Origin: Pyrinomonadaceae bacterium
GTDB lineage: Bacteria > Acidobacteriota > Blastocatellia > Pyrinomonadales > Pyrinomonadaceae
Length of the DNA stretch: 64,000 bases
Direction: 5' to 3'
NCBI GenBank assembly: GCA_014534425.1
Contig: JACVRN010000011.1
Span: forward strand, 1-64,000
The translations under genes were made by a program, and so were the position numbers. The number at the start of each line of letters is the position of its first letter. The stretch's first letter is position 1. The notes beneath the pieces were generated by a model. The model did not search any database. It was not told the origin of the DNA and saw nothing but the letters and a program-made list of their open reading frames with translations. Below, one piece after another: positions 9,673 through 17,656 of the stretch.

Positions 9673-10629
9673 TTATTGCCCGCACATCTGTTCGCCTGAA
9701 TTAGCCTGCGCCTTTTCGTTGGCGCACGCGCCGCAGTTCCACTTGGCGGGCGCTCCGAAGTCCGTCTTGTCCGTGTACTCGAATTCTCCCTGGTTGCTGT
9801 TTGTGTCTTTAACGTCCAGACGGTCGCGCCCTATCTGAACGCGGTAAACGGTCGTCTTGGCTTTAATGGCATCTCGTATGCGCCAGGTAGTGTTGTTGCG
9901 TACGAGCACGGGCTGCTGCTTATCCAGGCCCATCAGGTAGCGCGCGGAGAATTCGCCAATGCCCTCTACCTTTAGATGATTGCTGTCCTGACCGTAGGAT
10001 TGCTCTACGGCTGCAAAGCGAGTGCTCTCGTCGTACTCCTTGGCGCGTGCTTCGGCCTCTTCGGCGGAGGTTCGCACTATGACGCGCATGGCTATCAGTC
10101 GCAACGCCCGGCGCTGGCGCTCGTCCGCGCGCTGGTCTATAAAGATGGTGCGACCGCTCTTCATGTCAGCCGCGCCGAAGTGCAGGCCGTCCAGCACCAC
10201 GTCGCCGTAGTTTCCTTTGCGAATCTCGTAAGAGTAGAAAGGATAGCAATAAGGATGCGGCGACGGGCCTTCGCCGAAGTTGCAGCTACAAGGGACGGAG
10301 CAGGTGCAGGCTTCCGAGAGCGCGCCCGTAATCTTCCACTTGTAATTTTCACTCGCGGCTGCTCCTTCGTTTGCGGACGGCGCAGCGCTTCCGGCTGAAA
10401 GTGTTCTTTGCCTCTGAAGCTTGCCACTGAAGATGACGTACAGCGTGCCTACCGTCAGAGTAAACAGAAGCAGTATGGATGCGCCAAGGATGACGGCAAA
10501 GCGGCGACCCGCGCGTCGCTCATCAGTTTGCGCTCCCCCGGCATAAATCTCTTTCGCGCTCAAAAACTTCTTCCTCTGGGTTGAACTTGACCACAAGTTT
10601 CGCGCGAAAGAGGAGCGAAGGCAAGGCAA
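9673..10629 (-). CDS. DUF1326-like membrane-anchored protein
   Basis: 318-residue protein with one N-terminal transmembrane segment (residues 44-66, VILGASILLLFTLTVGTLYV), then a soluble domain that begins with the Cys-rich signature EACTCSVPCSCNFGEGP. This signature is typical of DUF1326 proteins, which have no firm function and may bind metal. Two further cysteines close the C-terminus (CGACANEKA...MCGQ). The start is uncertain: an extra ~40 residues precede the membrane helix, and a shorter start is possible. Likely in an operon with the downstream GlsB-type gene. Confidence 0.75.
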   Translation of the reverse strand: MPCLRSSFARNLWSSSTQRKKFLSAKEIYAGGAQTDERRAGRRFAVILGASILLLFTLTVGTLYVIFSGKLQRQRTLSAGSAAPSANEGAAASENYKWKITGALSEACTCSVPCSCNFGEGPSPHPYCYPFYSYEIRKGNYGDVVLDGLHFGAADMKSGRTIFIDQRADERQRRALRLIAMRVIVRTSAEEAEARAKEYDESTRFAAVEQSYGQDSNHLKVEGIGEFSARYLMGLDKQQPVLVRNNTTWRIRDAIKAKTTVYRVQIGRDRLDVKDTNSNQGEFEYTDKTDFGAPAKWNCGACANEKAQANSGEQMCGQ

Positions 10630-10672
10630 AAGGCAGAGGTTTAATCTGAAGATGAGTGAAATGAGAGTTGGT

Positions 10673-10761
10673 ATTCACCACAGAGAGCACAGAGGATACA
10701 CAGAGAGTTGAGATTCAATCCTCTGTGCCCCCTCCGTGTCCTCTGCGTCTCTGTGGTGAAT
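10673..10761. repeat. Imperfect palindrome of CACAGAG/CTCTGTG units
   Basis: The outer arms 10673-10686 and 10748-10761 are perfect 14-bp complements (ATTCACCACAGAGA). The inner parts repeat CACAGAGGA against TCCTCTGTG. It fills the space between two minus-strand genes and resembles dispersed intergenic palindromes of many environmental bacteria. Confidence 0.8.
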
Positions 10762-10797
10762 TACAACCTGCACTACTCTCAACTTTCAGACAAAAAT

Positions 10798-12132
10798 CTA
10801 TCGCCCTATCTCGTTGCGAACTATTTCGCCGCCCTTCATGACGAAGCGTATGCGCTCAAGCTCCGTGATGTCCTTCAGGGGGTCGCCCATCACCGCAACG
10901 ATGTCCGCGTATTTCCCAGGTTCGATTGCGCCCATGTCGTTCGGACGCTCAAGCAGGTCTGCGGCGGCGATGGTCGCGGATTGAATCGCCTGCATAGGCG
11001 TCATGCCGTAGCGCACCATGTAGTTGAACTCTTTGGCCTGATTCTCCGTCCAGGCATAGCCGCCCGCGTCCGTGCCGTAAGCTATCTTAACTCCCTTGCG
11101 AACGGCTACTGCGAAAGCCTTCGCCTCAAGGTCGCGCATGGTTATCCAGATAGGAGCGCCCGCAGCCGCGCGCCCTTCGGCCACGTAAACGCCGACGTAG
11201 ATGGTAGGGCACCAGTACGTGCCTTGCTTAATCATCCTGTCCATCAATTCTTCGTCAAGACCGTAGCCGTGCTCTATCGAATCGACTCCGGCGCGCAAGG
11301 ACGCGTCAATGCCGTCCCATCCCATAGCGTGCGCGGCGACTCTGCGGCCAAGACGATGAGCCTCAGCGACGAACGCGCGCATCTCTTCGTCCGTGAAGTT
11401 GACCCACGAGTGCAGCGCGCCGTCCTTCATGTAGTAGCGACGGTCAGCGTAGAACTTTATCCAGTCCGCGCCGTACTTGACCTGCTCGCGCACGGCCTTG
11501 CGTATGTCGTCCACGCCGTCAACAATCTGCACGCCTTCCGGCACCTTCAATTCCCACGAATAACCCGATAGCGGGTACATGCCCGTGGCCGAAAAGGCGC
11601 GCGTCGAGACGAACATGCGCGGCCCCGGAATCACTCCGCGATTGATGGCCGTCTTCACGTCCACGTCCGCGTACATTGCGCCTTCCGTCTCAAGGTCGCG
11701 TATCGCCGTGAAGCCGTTCCAGAGCGCTGTGCGCGCCGCCACGGTCGCGCGTATAGTGCGATACGGTATGGACTCTTTGAGTAGCTGCGCGTCGTAGTCT
11801 TCCGCCGTGATGTCTCCCTGAAGAAGAACGTGGGTGTGGCAATCCGAGAGACCTGGCAGGACGGTTGCGCGCGTGAGGTCTATGATGCGCGTCGTGGGCG
11901 GCAGAAGCGCAAGCGTTGCCGGAAAAGGGCCGACCGACTTGATGCGGTCGTTTTCTATCAGGATTCCCTGATTCTCAAGCACTGTCCCACGGCGCACGTC
12001 AATCAATCGTCCGGCCCTGATGAGAAGCTGTCGCGGCGCGCGGTTCGGGCTGGAAGGCACTTGCGCGAGCGCGAAGGTTTGTAAAAGCGAGAAGATGAGG
12101 AGCACGCTAATCAGTATTTTCTTCATTTTCAC
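10798..12132 (-). CDS. Secreted amidohydrolase, imidazolonepropionase-like
   Basis: 444-residue protein with a signal peptide (MKMKKILISVLLIFSLLQTFALA) and a full amidohydrolase barrel. Metal-site motifs are in order: HTH in LSDCHTHVLL, a Lys in WIKFYAD, His in AAHAMGW, His in IEHGYG, and Asp in YGTDAGG. The small beta-domain halves are present at both ends (LIRAGRLIDVRRG; PGKYADIVAVMGDP). Related enzymes act as Xaa-Pro dipeptidases or on other cyclic amides; the substrate is not readable from sequence. A second amidohydrolase of this type lies at 27182-28621. The leader region of the divergent riboswitch-controlled gene begins just upstream. Confidence 0.9.
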   Translation of the reverse strand: MKMKKILISVLLIFSLLQTFALAQVPSSPNRAPRQLLIRAGRLIDVRRGTVLENQGILIENDRIKSVGPFPATLALLPPTTRIIDLTRATVLPGLSDCHTHVLLQGDITAEDYDAQLLKESIPYRTIRATVAARTALWNGFTAIRDLETEGAMYADVDVKTAINRGVIPGPRMFVSTRAFSATGMYPLSGYSWELKVPEGVQIVDGVDDIRKAVREQVKYGADWIKFYADRRYYMKDGALHSWVNFTDEEMRAFVAEAHRLGRRVAAHAMGWDGIDASLRAGVDSIEHGYGLDEELMDRMIKQGTYWCPTIYVGVYVAEGRAAAGAPIWITMRDLEAKAFAVAVRKGVKIAYGTDAGGYAWTENQAKEFNYMVRYGMTPMQAIQSATIAAADLLERPNDMGAIEPGKYADIVAVMGDPLKDITELERIRFVMKGGEIVRNEIGR

Positions 12133-12185
12133 CTCTCGAAGATGGGTTAAAAAATTTCGTCTTCCAATTTCTTAACAGAAGCCGC

Positions 12186-12191
12186 TATAAT
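12186..12191 (+). promoter_or_regulatory. Likely -10 box for the riboswitch transcript
   Basis: A perfect TATAAT lies ahead of a 9-bp GC-rich hairpin (12203-12211 with 12235-12243) and the riboswitch. The -35 region is weak, so this is a moderate call. Confidence 0.4.
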
Positions 12192-12282
12192 CGAATTCGG
12201 GTGGCGGCCCCACACCGCAAAGGGTTTGAACTGAGGGGCCGCCCCGAAGTAGAGCAAGCACGGTCTTCCATAAAAGCCCGTG

Positions 12283-12404
12283 TCACCGATAAAGGTAGCC
12301 CGCGCCCTGTCTTTAAAGTGAAAGCTTTCGGGGCCAGGCGGGCTGCAAAGCCGCTAAACCGCTAACATCTGGAACGGGTGGTCATGCCGAGCGGCTGCCG
12401 AAGT
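12283..12404 (+). promoter_or_regulatory. Cyclic-di-GMP-I (GEMM-I) riboswitch candidate
   Basis: The sequence follows the GEMM-I layout. ACCGATAAAGG is followed by arms AGCCCGC and GCGGGCT closing a long P1b helix. That helix is capped by a GAAA tetraloop (12320-12323, flanked by AAAGT and GCTTT). Then come the conserved GCAAAGCC (12345-12352), the tetraloop receptor CTAAACC, and a 3' arm ending in GCGGCTGCCGAAG. In known members this binds c-di-GMP or a related cyclic dinucleotide. It lies about 215 bases ahead of the secreted protein at 12620, in an otherwise gene-free 487-base interval (12133-12619). The expression platform between 12405 and 12610 was not resolved. Confidence 0.7.
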
Positions 12405-12619
12405 GATGCGAGTCTGTCAAGCAACAACTTCCAGGCTCAAAAGCTATTAAAATCAGAAGAGGTCAGGGCAACTTTTAGCCGGAACTGCGCTACTAAAGTA
12501 GTTCCCCCGGCAAACGCGCGGCCTCTCACAGTTAAACGCGCCATTCACATCGGACAGCCCCAACAAGAGTCCATCTTCATCCGGTTAAGATTTTTCAATA
12601 AGGAGCTTTAGAAAAAGAG

Positions 12620-13015
12620 ATGCGTAAATTATTCCTGGCAGCCCTTATCATTGCTGCTGCTTTCAGCGTAGGTCTTGCCCAAGGCCCGAACGAGACGAAA
12701 TCCACTGAAGAACTGCTCAAGATGGGGCGTGCGCCGCAAGGCACGGACGGAATTGGCCGCGCTGTCATAGAGGTCGAAGACATGAACGGCAACCCCGTGC
12801 CGTTTGCTCTTGTGAACCTCAGTTCCATCTGGGGCGGCGACCAGTTCTGTGAATCCTACGGACAGACGAACAAAGACGGCGTGATAGCGCTCCTGCCGAT
12901 TCACATGGGCAAACTCAAACTCAAAGTGAAAGCCAAAGGCTATCGCACAGAGGAAGTAGTGATTGACCCTTCCACGCTCGGCGCGCCTGTCGTCGTTAAA
13001 ATGGAAAAGAAGTAG
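12620..13015 (+). CDS. Secreted carboxypeptidase-regulatory-like domain protein
   Basis: 131-residue protein with a signal peptide (MRKLFLAALIIAAAFSVGLAQ) and one CarboxypepD_reg-like beta-sandwich, from about residue 50 to the end (GNPVPFALVNLSS...TNKDGVIAL...VKAKGYRTEEVVI). Such domains serve as stalks or binding modules in exported proteins. The upstream c-di-GMP-type riboswitch suggests control by the motile/sessile switch. AAGGAGC lies about 14 bases before the ATG, a somewhat long spacing. It is the only gene of its apparent transcript. Confidence 0.8.
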   Translation: MRKLFLAALIIAAAFSVGLAQGPNETKSTEELLKMGRAPQGTDGIGRAVIEVEDMNGNPVPFALVNLSSIWGGDQFCESYGQTNKDGVIALLPIHMGKLKLKVKAKGYRTEEVVIDPSTLGAPVVVKMEKK

Positions 13016-13056
13016 TCCTAGATTCTAATTTTCTAGAGGGAGCGTAACGGCTGGTT

Positions 13057-13353
13057 TTAGCTCGTCACGCTCCCTCTCGTTTTGTCCGCAGCAGTCCTGC
13101 GCTCCGTCGTCCCGTCCCACGGGTCAGCCGACGCAGCCGCCTTCACGTCGCCGTCGGCATGCGGAATCAAATCCGCCAGAGCGCGCTGAAGCTTCTCCGC
13201 CTGCTCCACGGTCAACAGCAGCGTTGGCACGCGCTCGCCTGTGCCTTCAACCGTCAATGCCAGCAGCCCCTCTGCGAAGACGGAAATGCGAACGTGCCCG
13301 TCCGCCTGCCGCCTGCCCGTGGCAATATCAATCTCGTGCTCCAAAAGAGCCAT
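13057..13353 (-). CDS. Small hypothetical protein
   Basis: 98-residue protein, MALLEHEIDIATGRRQADGH at the start, with an amphipathic helix near residue 50 (LTVEQAEKLQRALADLI) and a charged tail. No signal peptide or known motif. Codon composition matches the surroundings and no better frame competes, so I accept it as a probable gene of unknown role. Confidence 0.5.
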   Translation of the reverse strand: MALLEHEIDIATGRRQADGHVRISVFAEGLLALTVEGTGERVPTLLLTVEQAEKLQRALADLIPHADGDVKAAASADPWDGTTERRTAADKTRGSVTS

Positions 13354-13406
13354 AACCAGAAAGCGCCCCCTTACACTTCTTCGATTAATAAAAGCATATC
13401 ACAAGA

Positions 13407-13442
13407 AAGTGATGAGTACTCAGCACTCAGTACTCATCACTT
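13407..13442. repeat. 14-bp palindrome
   Basis: AAGTGATGAGTACT (13407-13420) and its exact complement at 13429-13442 flank an 8-base loop. It lies just past the 3' end of egtU, reading on the minus strand, and may act as a terminator or mRNA end. Confidence 0.7.
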
Positions 13443-13445
13443 CTT

Positions 13446-15029
13446 TTACAGTCCCTTACTTTTTAGCCACTGGCTGACGACTTCGCGGCGGTCACGCTTT
13501 TCTCCGTCAATCCGGTAATTGAGGCGGCGCATCTCTTCGGTGGTAATGGCGCGGCTGAGGCGCGCGAGCGCTTCCACGAGCGCGGGCGTGCGCCGGATCG
13601 TGTCGTCGCGCGTGAGAAAGACAGCCTCGTAGGGCGGGAAGTAGTGGCGGTCGTCCTCCAGTTGAAAGAGGTCAAGGGCGCTGATAAGCCCGTCCGTGGA
13701 ATTTCCAGCGATGATGTCCACCTGGCCCGATGCCAGAGCGCGATAGGTGAGCGACAAATCCATCTCGCGCGGTTGCTGGCTGAAGCGAAAGCCGTAGGCG
13801 CGCACGAAGCCTTCGTAGCCGTCCGCGCGTGACATGAAATCCTGGCCGAAGCCCGCTCGCCAGTTGCGCGACTGAGGCACAGCATCCGAGATGGTCTTCA
13901 GTTGAAGACGACGCGCCACGTCCCCGCGCACAAGGATGGCGAAGTCGTTGCTGAAGCCTAGCGGGTCGCTTGCGGACACTCTGAACTTCTCTTCATACTC
14001 GCGCTTGACCTGTTCATAGACGGCGCGCGGGTCTGTCACGGGCGGGTGCTGAAGAATAGCCGTGTAGGCCGTGCCAGTGTATTCGGGGTAACAGTCGATG
14101 CGCCCGGACGTGAGCGAAGAGTGCGCCAAGTTCCCTCCAAGCTCGAACTGCCGCTCGACCTCTACGCCGCGCGCTTCCAGCATCTCCGCGAGAATCTCCG
14201 CCAGCAGCACGGACTCCGTAAAATCCTTCGAGCCTACGACCACACGTCCTCTCTGCCCGCTCTGCCCCGAAGATGCGCCCGCGCGACGCGCGTAGAATTT
14301 ATTGAAAGCGAAAACACCGAGGCCCACGACGAGCAGAGCCGCAACCGCGCCCCAAGCTACTTTACGAAAGAGCGCGCTTCCTCTTTTCTCCCTGCTGCTG
14401 CCAATGTCGAACTGTTTCTCCAGGAGGCCGAGCAGAAAGTCCGCCGCCAAGGCCATGATGGCCGAAATGCCCGCGCCCGTCAGAAGCAGGTTGTTATCGT
14501 TCTGCCTGAGGCCGCGAAAGATATATTCGCCCAAGCCACCTGCGCCTATGAAGCCGCCAATGACGGCTACGCCGACCGTGATGACTACGGCCACGCGCAC
14601 GCCGGTTAAGATGACGCCTGCGGCCAGAGGAATTTCTACCTGCCGCAGAATCTGCCACTCGGTCATACCCATCCCGACGGCGGCTTCGCGCACGGGCGCA
14701 TCCACACCCAGGATTCCCGTCACGGTGTTGCGAATGATTGGCAGAAGCGCGTAGAGCACCAGCGCGACTATGGCGGTGCGCGCGCCTATGCCGCCTATGA
14801 AGGGAATGGGAATGAGAAAGCCGAAGAGCGCAAGGCTCGGCACCGTCTGCATGACGGAAGCAAACCCCAGCACGGGCGCACGCAAAGCCTTGAAGCGCGT
14901 CAGAAGAATGCCCAGAGGAATGCCTATCAGGACGGCTATCGCAGTTGACACGAAGACGAGCCACAAATGCTCCGCCGTGTGCGAGAGCACGTTCACCCAG
15001 TTTCTCTGAAGAAACTCAAACAGGCTCAT
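13446..15029 (-). CDS. egtU: ABC transporter permease fused to substrate-binding domain, EgtU-like
   Basis: 527-residue fusion. Residues 1-210 are a ProW/OpuCB-type permease with several membrane helices and the EAA-like loop EAAVGMGMTEWQILRQVEIP. After a further helix, residues 240-527 are an OpuCC/ProX-type binding domain, starting VVVGSKDFTESVLLAEILAE and containing DCYPEYTGT. Such fusions import choline, glycine betaine or, in the EgtUV family, ergothioneine. Next to egtA, egtD and egtB, the ergothioneine reading is the most attractive, but it rests on context; the ligand-pocket residues were not checked. The ATPase gene ends 9 bases upstream, so the two are co-transcribed. Confidence 0.75.
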   Translation of the reverse strand: MSLFEFLQRNWVNVLSHTAEHLWLVFVSTAIAVLIGIPLGILLTRFKALRAPVLGFASVMQTVPSLALFGFLIPIPFIGGIGARTAIVALVLYALLPIIRNTVTGILGVDAPVREAAVGMGMTEWQILRQVEIPLAAGVILTGVRVAVVITVGVAVIGGFIGAGGLGEYIFRGLRQNDNNLLLTGAGISAIMALAADFLLGLLEKQFDIGSSREKRGSALFRKVAWGAVAALLVVGLGVFAFNKFYARRAGASSGQSGQRGRVVVGSKDFTESVLLAEILAEMLEARGVEVERQFELGGNLAHSSLTSGRIDCYPEYTGTAYTAILQHPPVTDPRAVYEQVKREYEEKFRVSASDPLGFSNDFAILVRGDVARRLQLKTISDAVPQSRNWRAGFGQDFMSRADGYEGFVRAYGFRFSQQPREMDLSLTYRALASGQVDIIAGNSTDGLISALDLFQLEDDRHYFPPYEAVFLTRDDTIRRTPALVEALARLSRAITTEEMRRLNYRIDGEKRDRREVVSQWLKSKGL

Positions 15030-15038
15030 AAAGAAAAG

Positions 15039-15806
15039 TCAGACTGCATTTAATTCCAGCGTTTCGATGTAGCGGCGCGCATAAGCTTCTTCCGAGTGCA
15101 GAAATTCCTGCGGCGTGGAGAGCAGGATTAGTTGGCCTGCTTTCATCAACGCTATGCGCGTGCCGAGGTGCAGAGCTTCGCGCACGTCGTGCGTGACGAA
15201 GACCACGGTTTTCTGAAGACGAAGGCTCAGTTCTTTGAACTCTCTTTGAATTGATTCGCGCGTCAAGGGATCGAGCGCGCCGAAAGGCTCGTCCATGAGA
15301 AGAAGCTTTGGCTCCGCCGCAAGCGCGCGGGCCACTCCGACTCTCTGACGCTGGCCGCCGGAAAGCTCTCGCGGATAACGCGCGGCAAACTTTCCCGGAT
15401 GAAGCCCTACCATCTCCAGCAACTCGTGTGCGCGCTCACGCACTCGCTCCTTCGGCCAGCCCTCAAGGCTCGGAACGAGCGAGACGTTTCGCTCGACGGT
15501 GAAATGAGGAAACAGCCCGCCCTCCTGAATCACGTAGCCGGTCATGCGCCGCAAACGAATCGCGTCCCACTCGCGCGTATCTTTCCCTTCGACCAGCACC
15601 TCGCCCGCAGTTGGCATGAGCAGCCGGTTGATGAGCTTCAGCGTAGTCGTCTTCCCGCATCCAGATTCGCCCAGCAGCACAAGCCGCTCGCCGCGCTCAA
15701 TCGTAAAACTCAGGTCAGAGATGATAGGCGCGAGGCTTCCATCGCCCGCGAGGCTGTAACTCACGCGGCGAAACTCCACGAGCGGAATGTTAACGGCAGA
15801 AGACAT
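15039..15806 (-). CDS. egtV: ABC transporter ATPase, EgtV/OpuCA-like
   Basis: 255-residue ATP-binding subunit with Walker A (GESGCGKTT), Q-loop (VIQEGGLF), signature LSGGQRQRVGVARAL, Walker B (LLLMDEPFGALD) and the switch His (VFVTHDVREAL). It lacks the C-terminal CBS pair of classical OpuCA/ProV proteins, which end near 400 residues; EgtV-type ATPases can also be short. I start at MSSAVNIPLVEFRRVSYSL (15806); a longer open frame reaches 15926 but would run into egtA and has no domain content. It drives the fused permease downstream. Confidence 0.85.
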   Translation of the reverse strand: MSSAVNIPLVEFRRVSYSLAGDGSLAPIISDLSFTIERGERLVLLGESGCGKTTTLKLINRLLMPTAGEVLVEGKDTREWDAIRLRRMTGYVIQEGGLFPHFTVERNVSLVPSLEGWPKERVRERAHELLEMVGLHPGKFAARYPRELSGGQRQRVGVARALAAEPKLLLMDEPFGALDPLTRESIQREFKELSLRLQKTVVFVTHDVREALHLGTRIALMKAGQLILLSTPQEFLHSEEAYARRYIETLELNAV

Positions 15807-15810
15807 TAAA

Positions 15811-15828
15811 GTAGGGGCAGGGACAAGT
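15811..15828. repeat. Single arm of the dispersed GGGGCAGGGACAAG repeat
   Basis: GTAGGGGCAGGGACAAGT is identical to one arm of the palindrome at 3107-3178. It lies alone between egtA and egtV, which suggests a decayed or partial copy. Confidence 0.7.
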
Positions 15829-15838
15829 TCATCGTGCA

Positions 15839-17272
15839 TTAAGCGATTCGCAGGTATTCTATGACGCGTTGGATGTCGCCGTGCCAAGAGCCGTGCCAGT
15901 TTAGAAGCAGTATGTCCGCAGGGCAAAGCTCTTCATCCAAGACCTGCTGAAAAAGTATGTCCAGGTGCTGAAGCTCTTCGGGCGCGAATCGGCGGAGGCC
16001 GTCGGCTGAAAGCCTTATCATCTCTTTGGCGAGCGCCAGAACCTCTACGCCGCAGGCTTTCGTCGCCAGCCCGTCTCGCGCGACCGTCTCTTCCAGTTCG
16101 AGCATCTCGTCCGGCTTCAGCCGTGGCGCTAGCCGCAGCGCTTCGTCAAGCGAGGCTTCGTCATACATCAGACCCTTCCACAAGGCTTGCACGGCCAGAG
16201 CCATTTCCGTCGAGCCACAATCAGCGCTCCTGAGTTCTATGTGCTGCTTCAGCCGCGCGACTGTGAAGATGGTCGTCAGGTGGTCGGCCCAGTCCCCGAA
16301 GACTGGATCAATACATTCGCAGCCATGCTCAAGAAAATCTCCGAACTTCATCCCCGCAGGCTCGTCCAGGTAAAGCCCGTCGCGCTGGGCGAAGAGCATA
16401 GGAACCTCCAGCGCGTAGGCGACGAAATCTTCGGGCCTGAATTTTTCCGCGAGAGCGGGCGGCGAACAGCCCGTGCGCTCCCTGTCCGTGTTGAGCCACG
16501 CGAGCGTGCGCGTAGACTTGTAGCCGGAAGCGCGCCCCTCTTCGAAAGGCGAGTTGGCGAAGATGGCCGTGGCAATGGGCGCAAGACGATTGCCTATGAG
16601 AAATTTTTTCGACAGGTCTTCGCCCGCGCCGTAATCCAGGTTGGCCTGCACGGCACAGGTGCGCGTCATCATGTCCCACGAGCGCTCGCCTCTGGTTTTC
16701 AGATACGGGCGCATCACCCTGTAACGCGCCTTAGGAAACCAGCGCTGCTCATCAAGCGTGCTCAAGGGGTCGAAGCCCACGGCCAGAAAGACGAAGGAGT
16801 TGCCCTCCGCAATCTCTTTAAGGCGCGAAAGGTAGCGGCGCACTTCGCGCTCAACGTCCAGGAGCGTGCGCTGCGGAGCGCCTGAGAATTCAACCTGCCC
16901 GCCAGGCTCTACCGTCAGACGATTCATCTGCCCCGCGTTGACTTCCACGAGCACGCCGTTTTCATAAACCAAGTCGTTTGACGAAGGCGCAAAGCCCGCG
17001 AGCACGCGTTGAACCTGCGTAGGACTAAGGCGCGCAAAGTTCCTGCGCGCGTCGTAGCCGAATAGCTCGAACTCTATGCCGCACATCCATTCGGAGCGAG
17101 CCTTCGCGCCGCGCCGCAGGTTCTCCACAAAGAGCGGCGCATCCCGTTTCGTCACCGGGTCTGTAAGGAGCGGAAAGGCTTCGCCGCGAAAGCCTTCTTC
17201 CGCGAAAGCTCTTTTGCCGGACGACGACGCTTGCTGCCCGTCATAGCTTAGACCTGAATGTGCCTTCTTCAT
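15839..17272 (-). CDS. egtA: Glutamate-cysteine ligase (GCS2 family), EgtA-like
   Basis: 477-residue member of the plant/proteobacterial-type glutamate-cysteine ligase family. It makes gamma-glutamylcysteine from Glu, Cys and ATP. Family landmarks are GIEFELFGYD near residue 65, EPGGQVEFSGAPQ, MTRTCAVQANLDY, and FDPLSTLDEQRWFPKARYRVM. In an ergothioneine locus its product can be the sulfur donor used by EgtB. It could also support glutathione, but no glutathione synthetase is present here. The gene reads on the minus strand with egtD, separated by the small gene at 17292. The start at 17272 leaves about 25 poorly conserved residues, so a shorter start is possible. Confidence 0.85.
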   Translation of the reverse strand: MKKAHSGLSYDGQQASSSGKRAFAEEGFRGEAFPLLTDPVTKRDAPLFVENLRRGAKARSEWMCGIEFELFGYDARRNFARLSPTQVQRVLAGFAPSSNDLVYENGVLVEVNAGQMNRLTVEPGGQVEFSGAPQRTLLDVEREVRRYLSRLKEIAEGNSFVFLAVGFDPLSTLDEQRWFPKARYRVMRPYLKTRGERSWDMMTRTCAVQANLDYGAGEDLSKKFLIGNRLAPIATAIFANSPFEEGRASGYKSTRTLAWLNTDRERTGCSPPALAEKFRPEDFVAYALEVPMLFAQRDGLYLDEPAGMKFGDFLEHGCECIDPVFGDWADHLTTIFTVARLKQHIELRSADCGSTEMALAVQALWKGLMYDEASLDEALRLAPRLKPDEMLELEETVARDGLATKACGVEVLALAKEMIRLSADGLRRFAPEELQHLDILFQQVLDEELCPADILLLNWHGSWHGDIQRVIEYLRIA

Positions 17273-17291
17273 AAAAACGTTTCCACCAAAT

Positions 17292-17630
17292 CTAAAGAGC
17301 CTTCAGCCAATCATTCAGGAAATCTTTGACGCCAGAGCCTCCGCGCAGGCGCAGGTGAATTGGCCCGCTCGATTGCTCGAAGACAAGTTCAAAGATGAAG
17401 AAGGGGCAGCATTTTCGTTCCGCTTCTACGAACTGCATCAATCGCCTCGCGTAATCGTCGTCGCCCGGAAACAGAAGCTCGTAGCCGTCCGCCAACTCAC
17501 GCTTTTCCGTGACGCCTGCGAAGACGGCTTCGATGGATGCGCGGCGGGATTCAATCTCGCCCGCGTCCGTGAGCGTGCATGCTATGGGCAAAGCTTTCGG
17601 CTCATACTCTAGTTCATCCCGTGACATCAC
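17292..17630 (-). CDS. Small hypothetical protein with RKCCPFF motif
   Basis: 112-residue protein. Its clearest feature is EAERKCCPFFIFELVFE followed by GPIHLRLRG near the C-terminus. Small proteins with this AERxCCPF block occur in many bacteria without an assigned role; the paired cysteines could bind metal or thiols. No signal peptide or membrane helix. It sits between egtD and egtA on the same strand with gaps of 26 and 19 bases, so it is co-transcribed with the ergothioneine genes and may have a thiol-related accessory role (inference). Confidence 0.7.
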   Translation of the reverse strand: MMSRDELEYEPKALPIACTLTDAGEIESRRASIEAVFAGVTEKRELADGYELLFPGDDDYARRLMQFVEAERKCCPFFIFELVFEQSSGPIHLRLRGGSGVKDFLNDWLKAL

Positions 17631-17656
17631 GATTACCTTTCGGCTTCAAAAACTCT

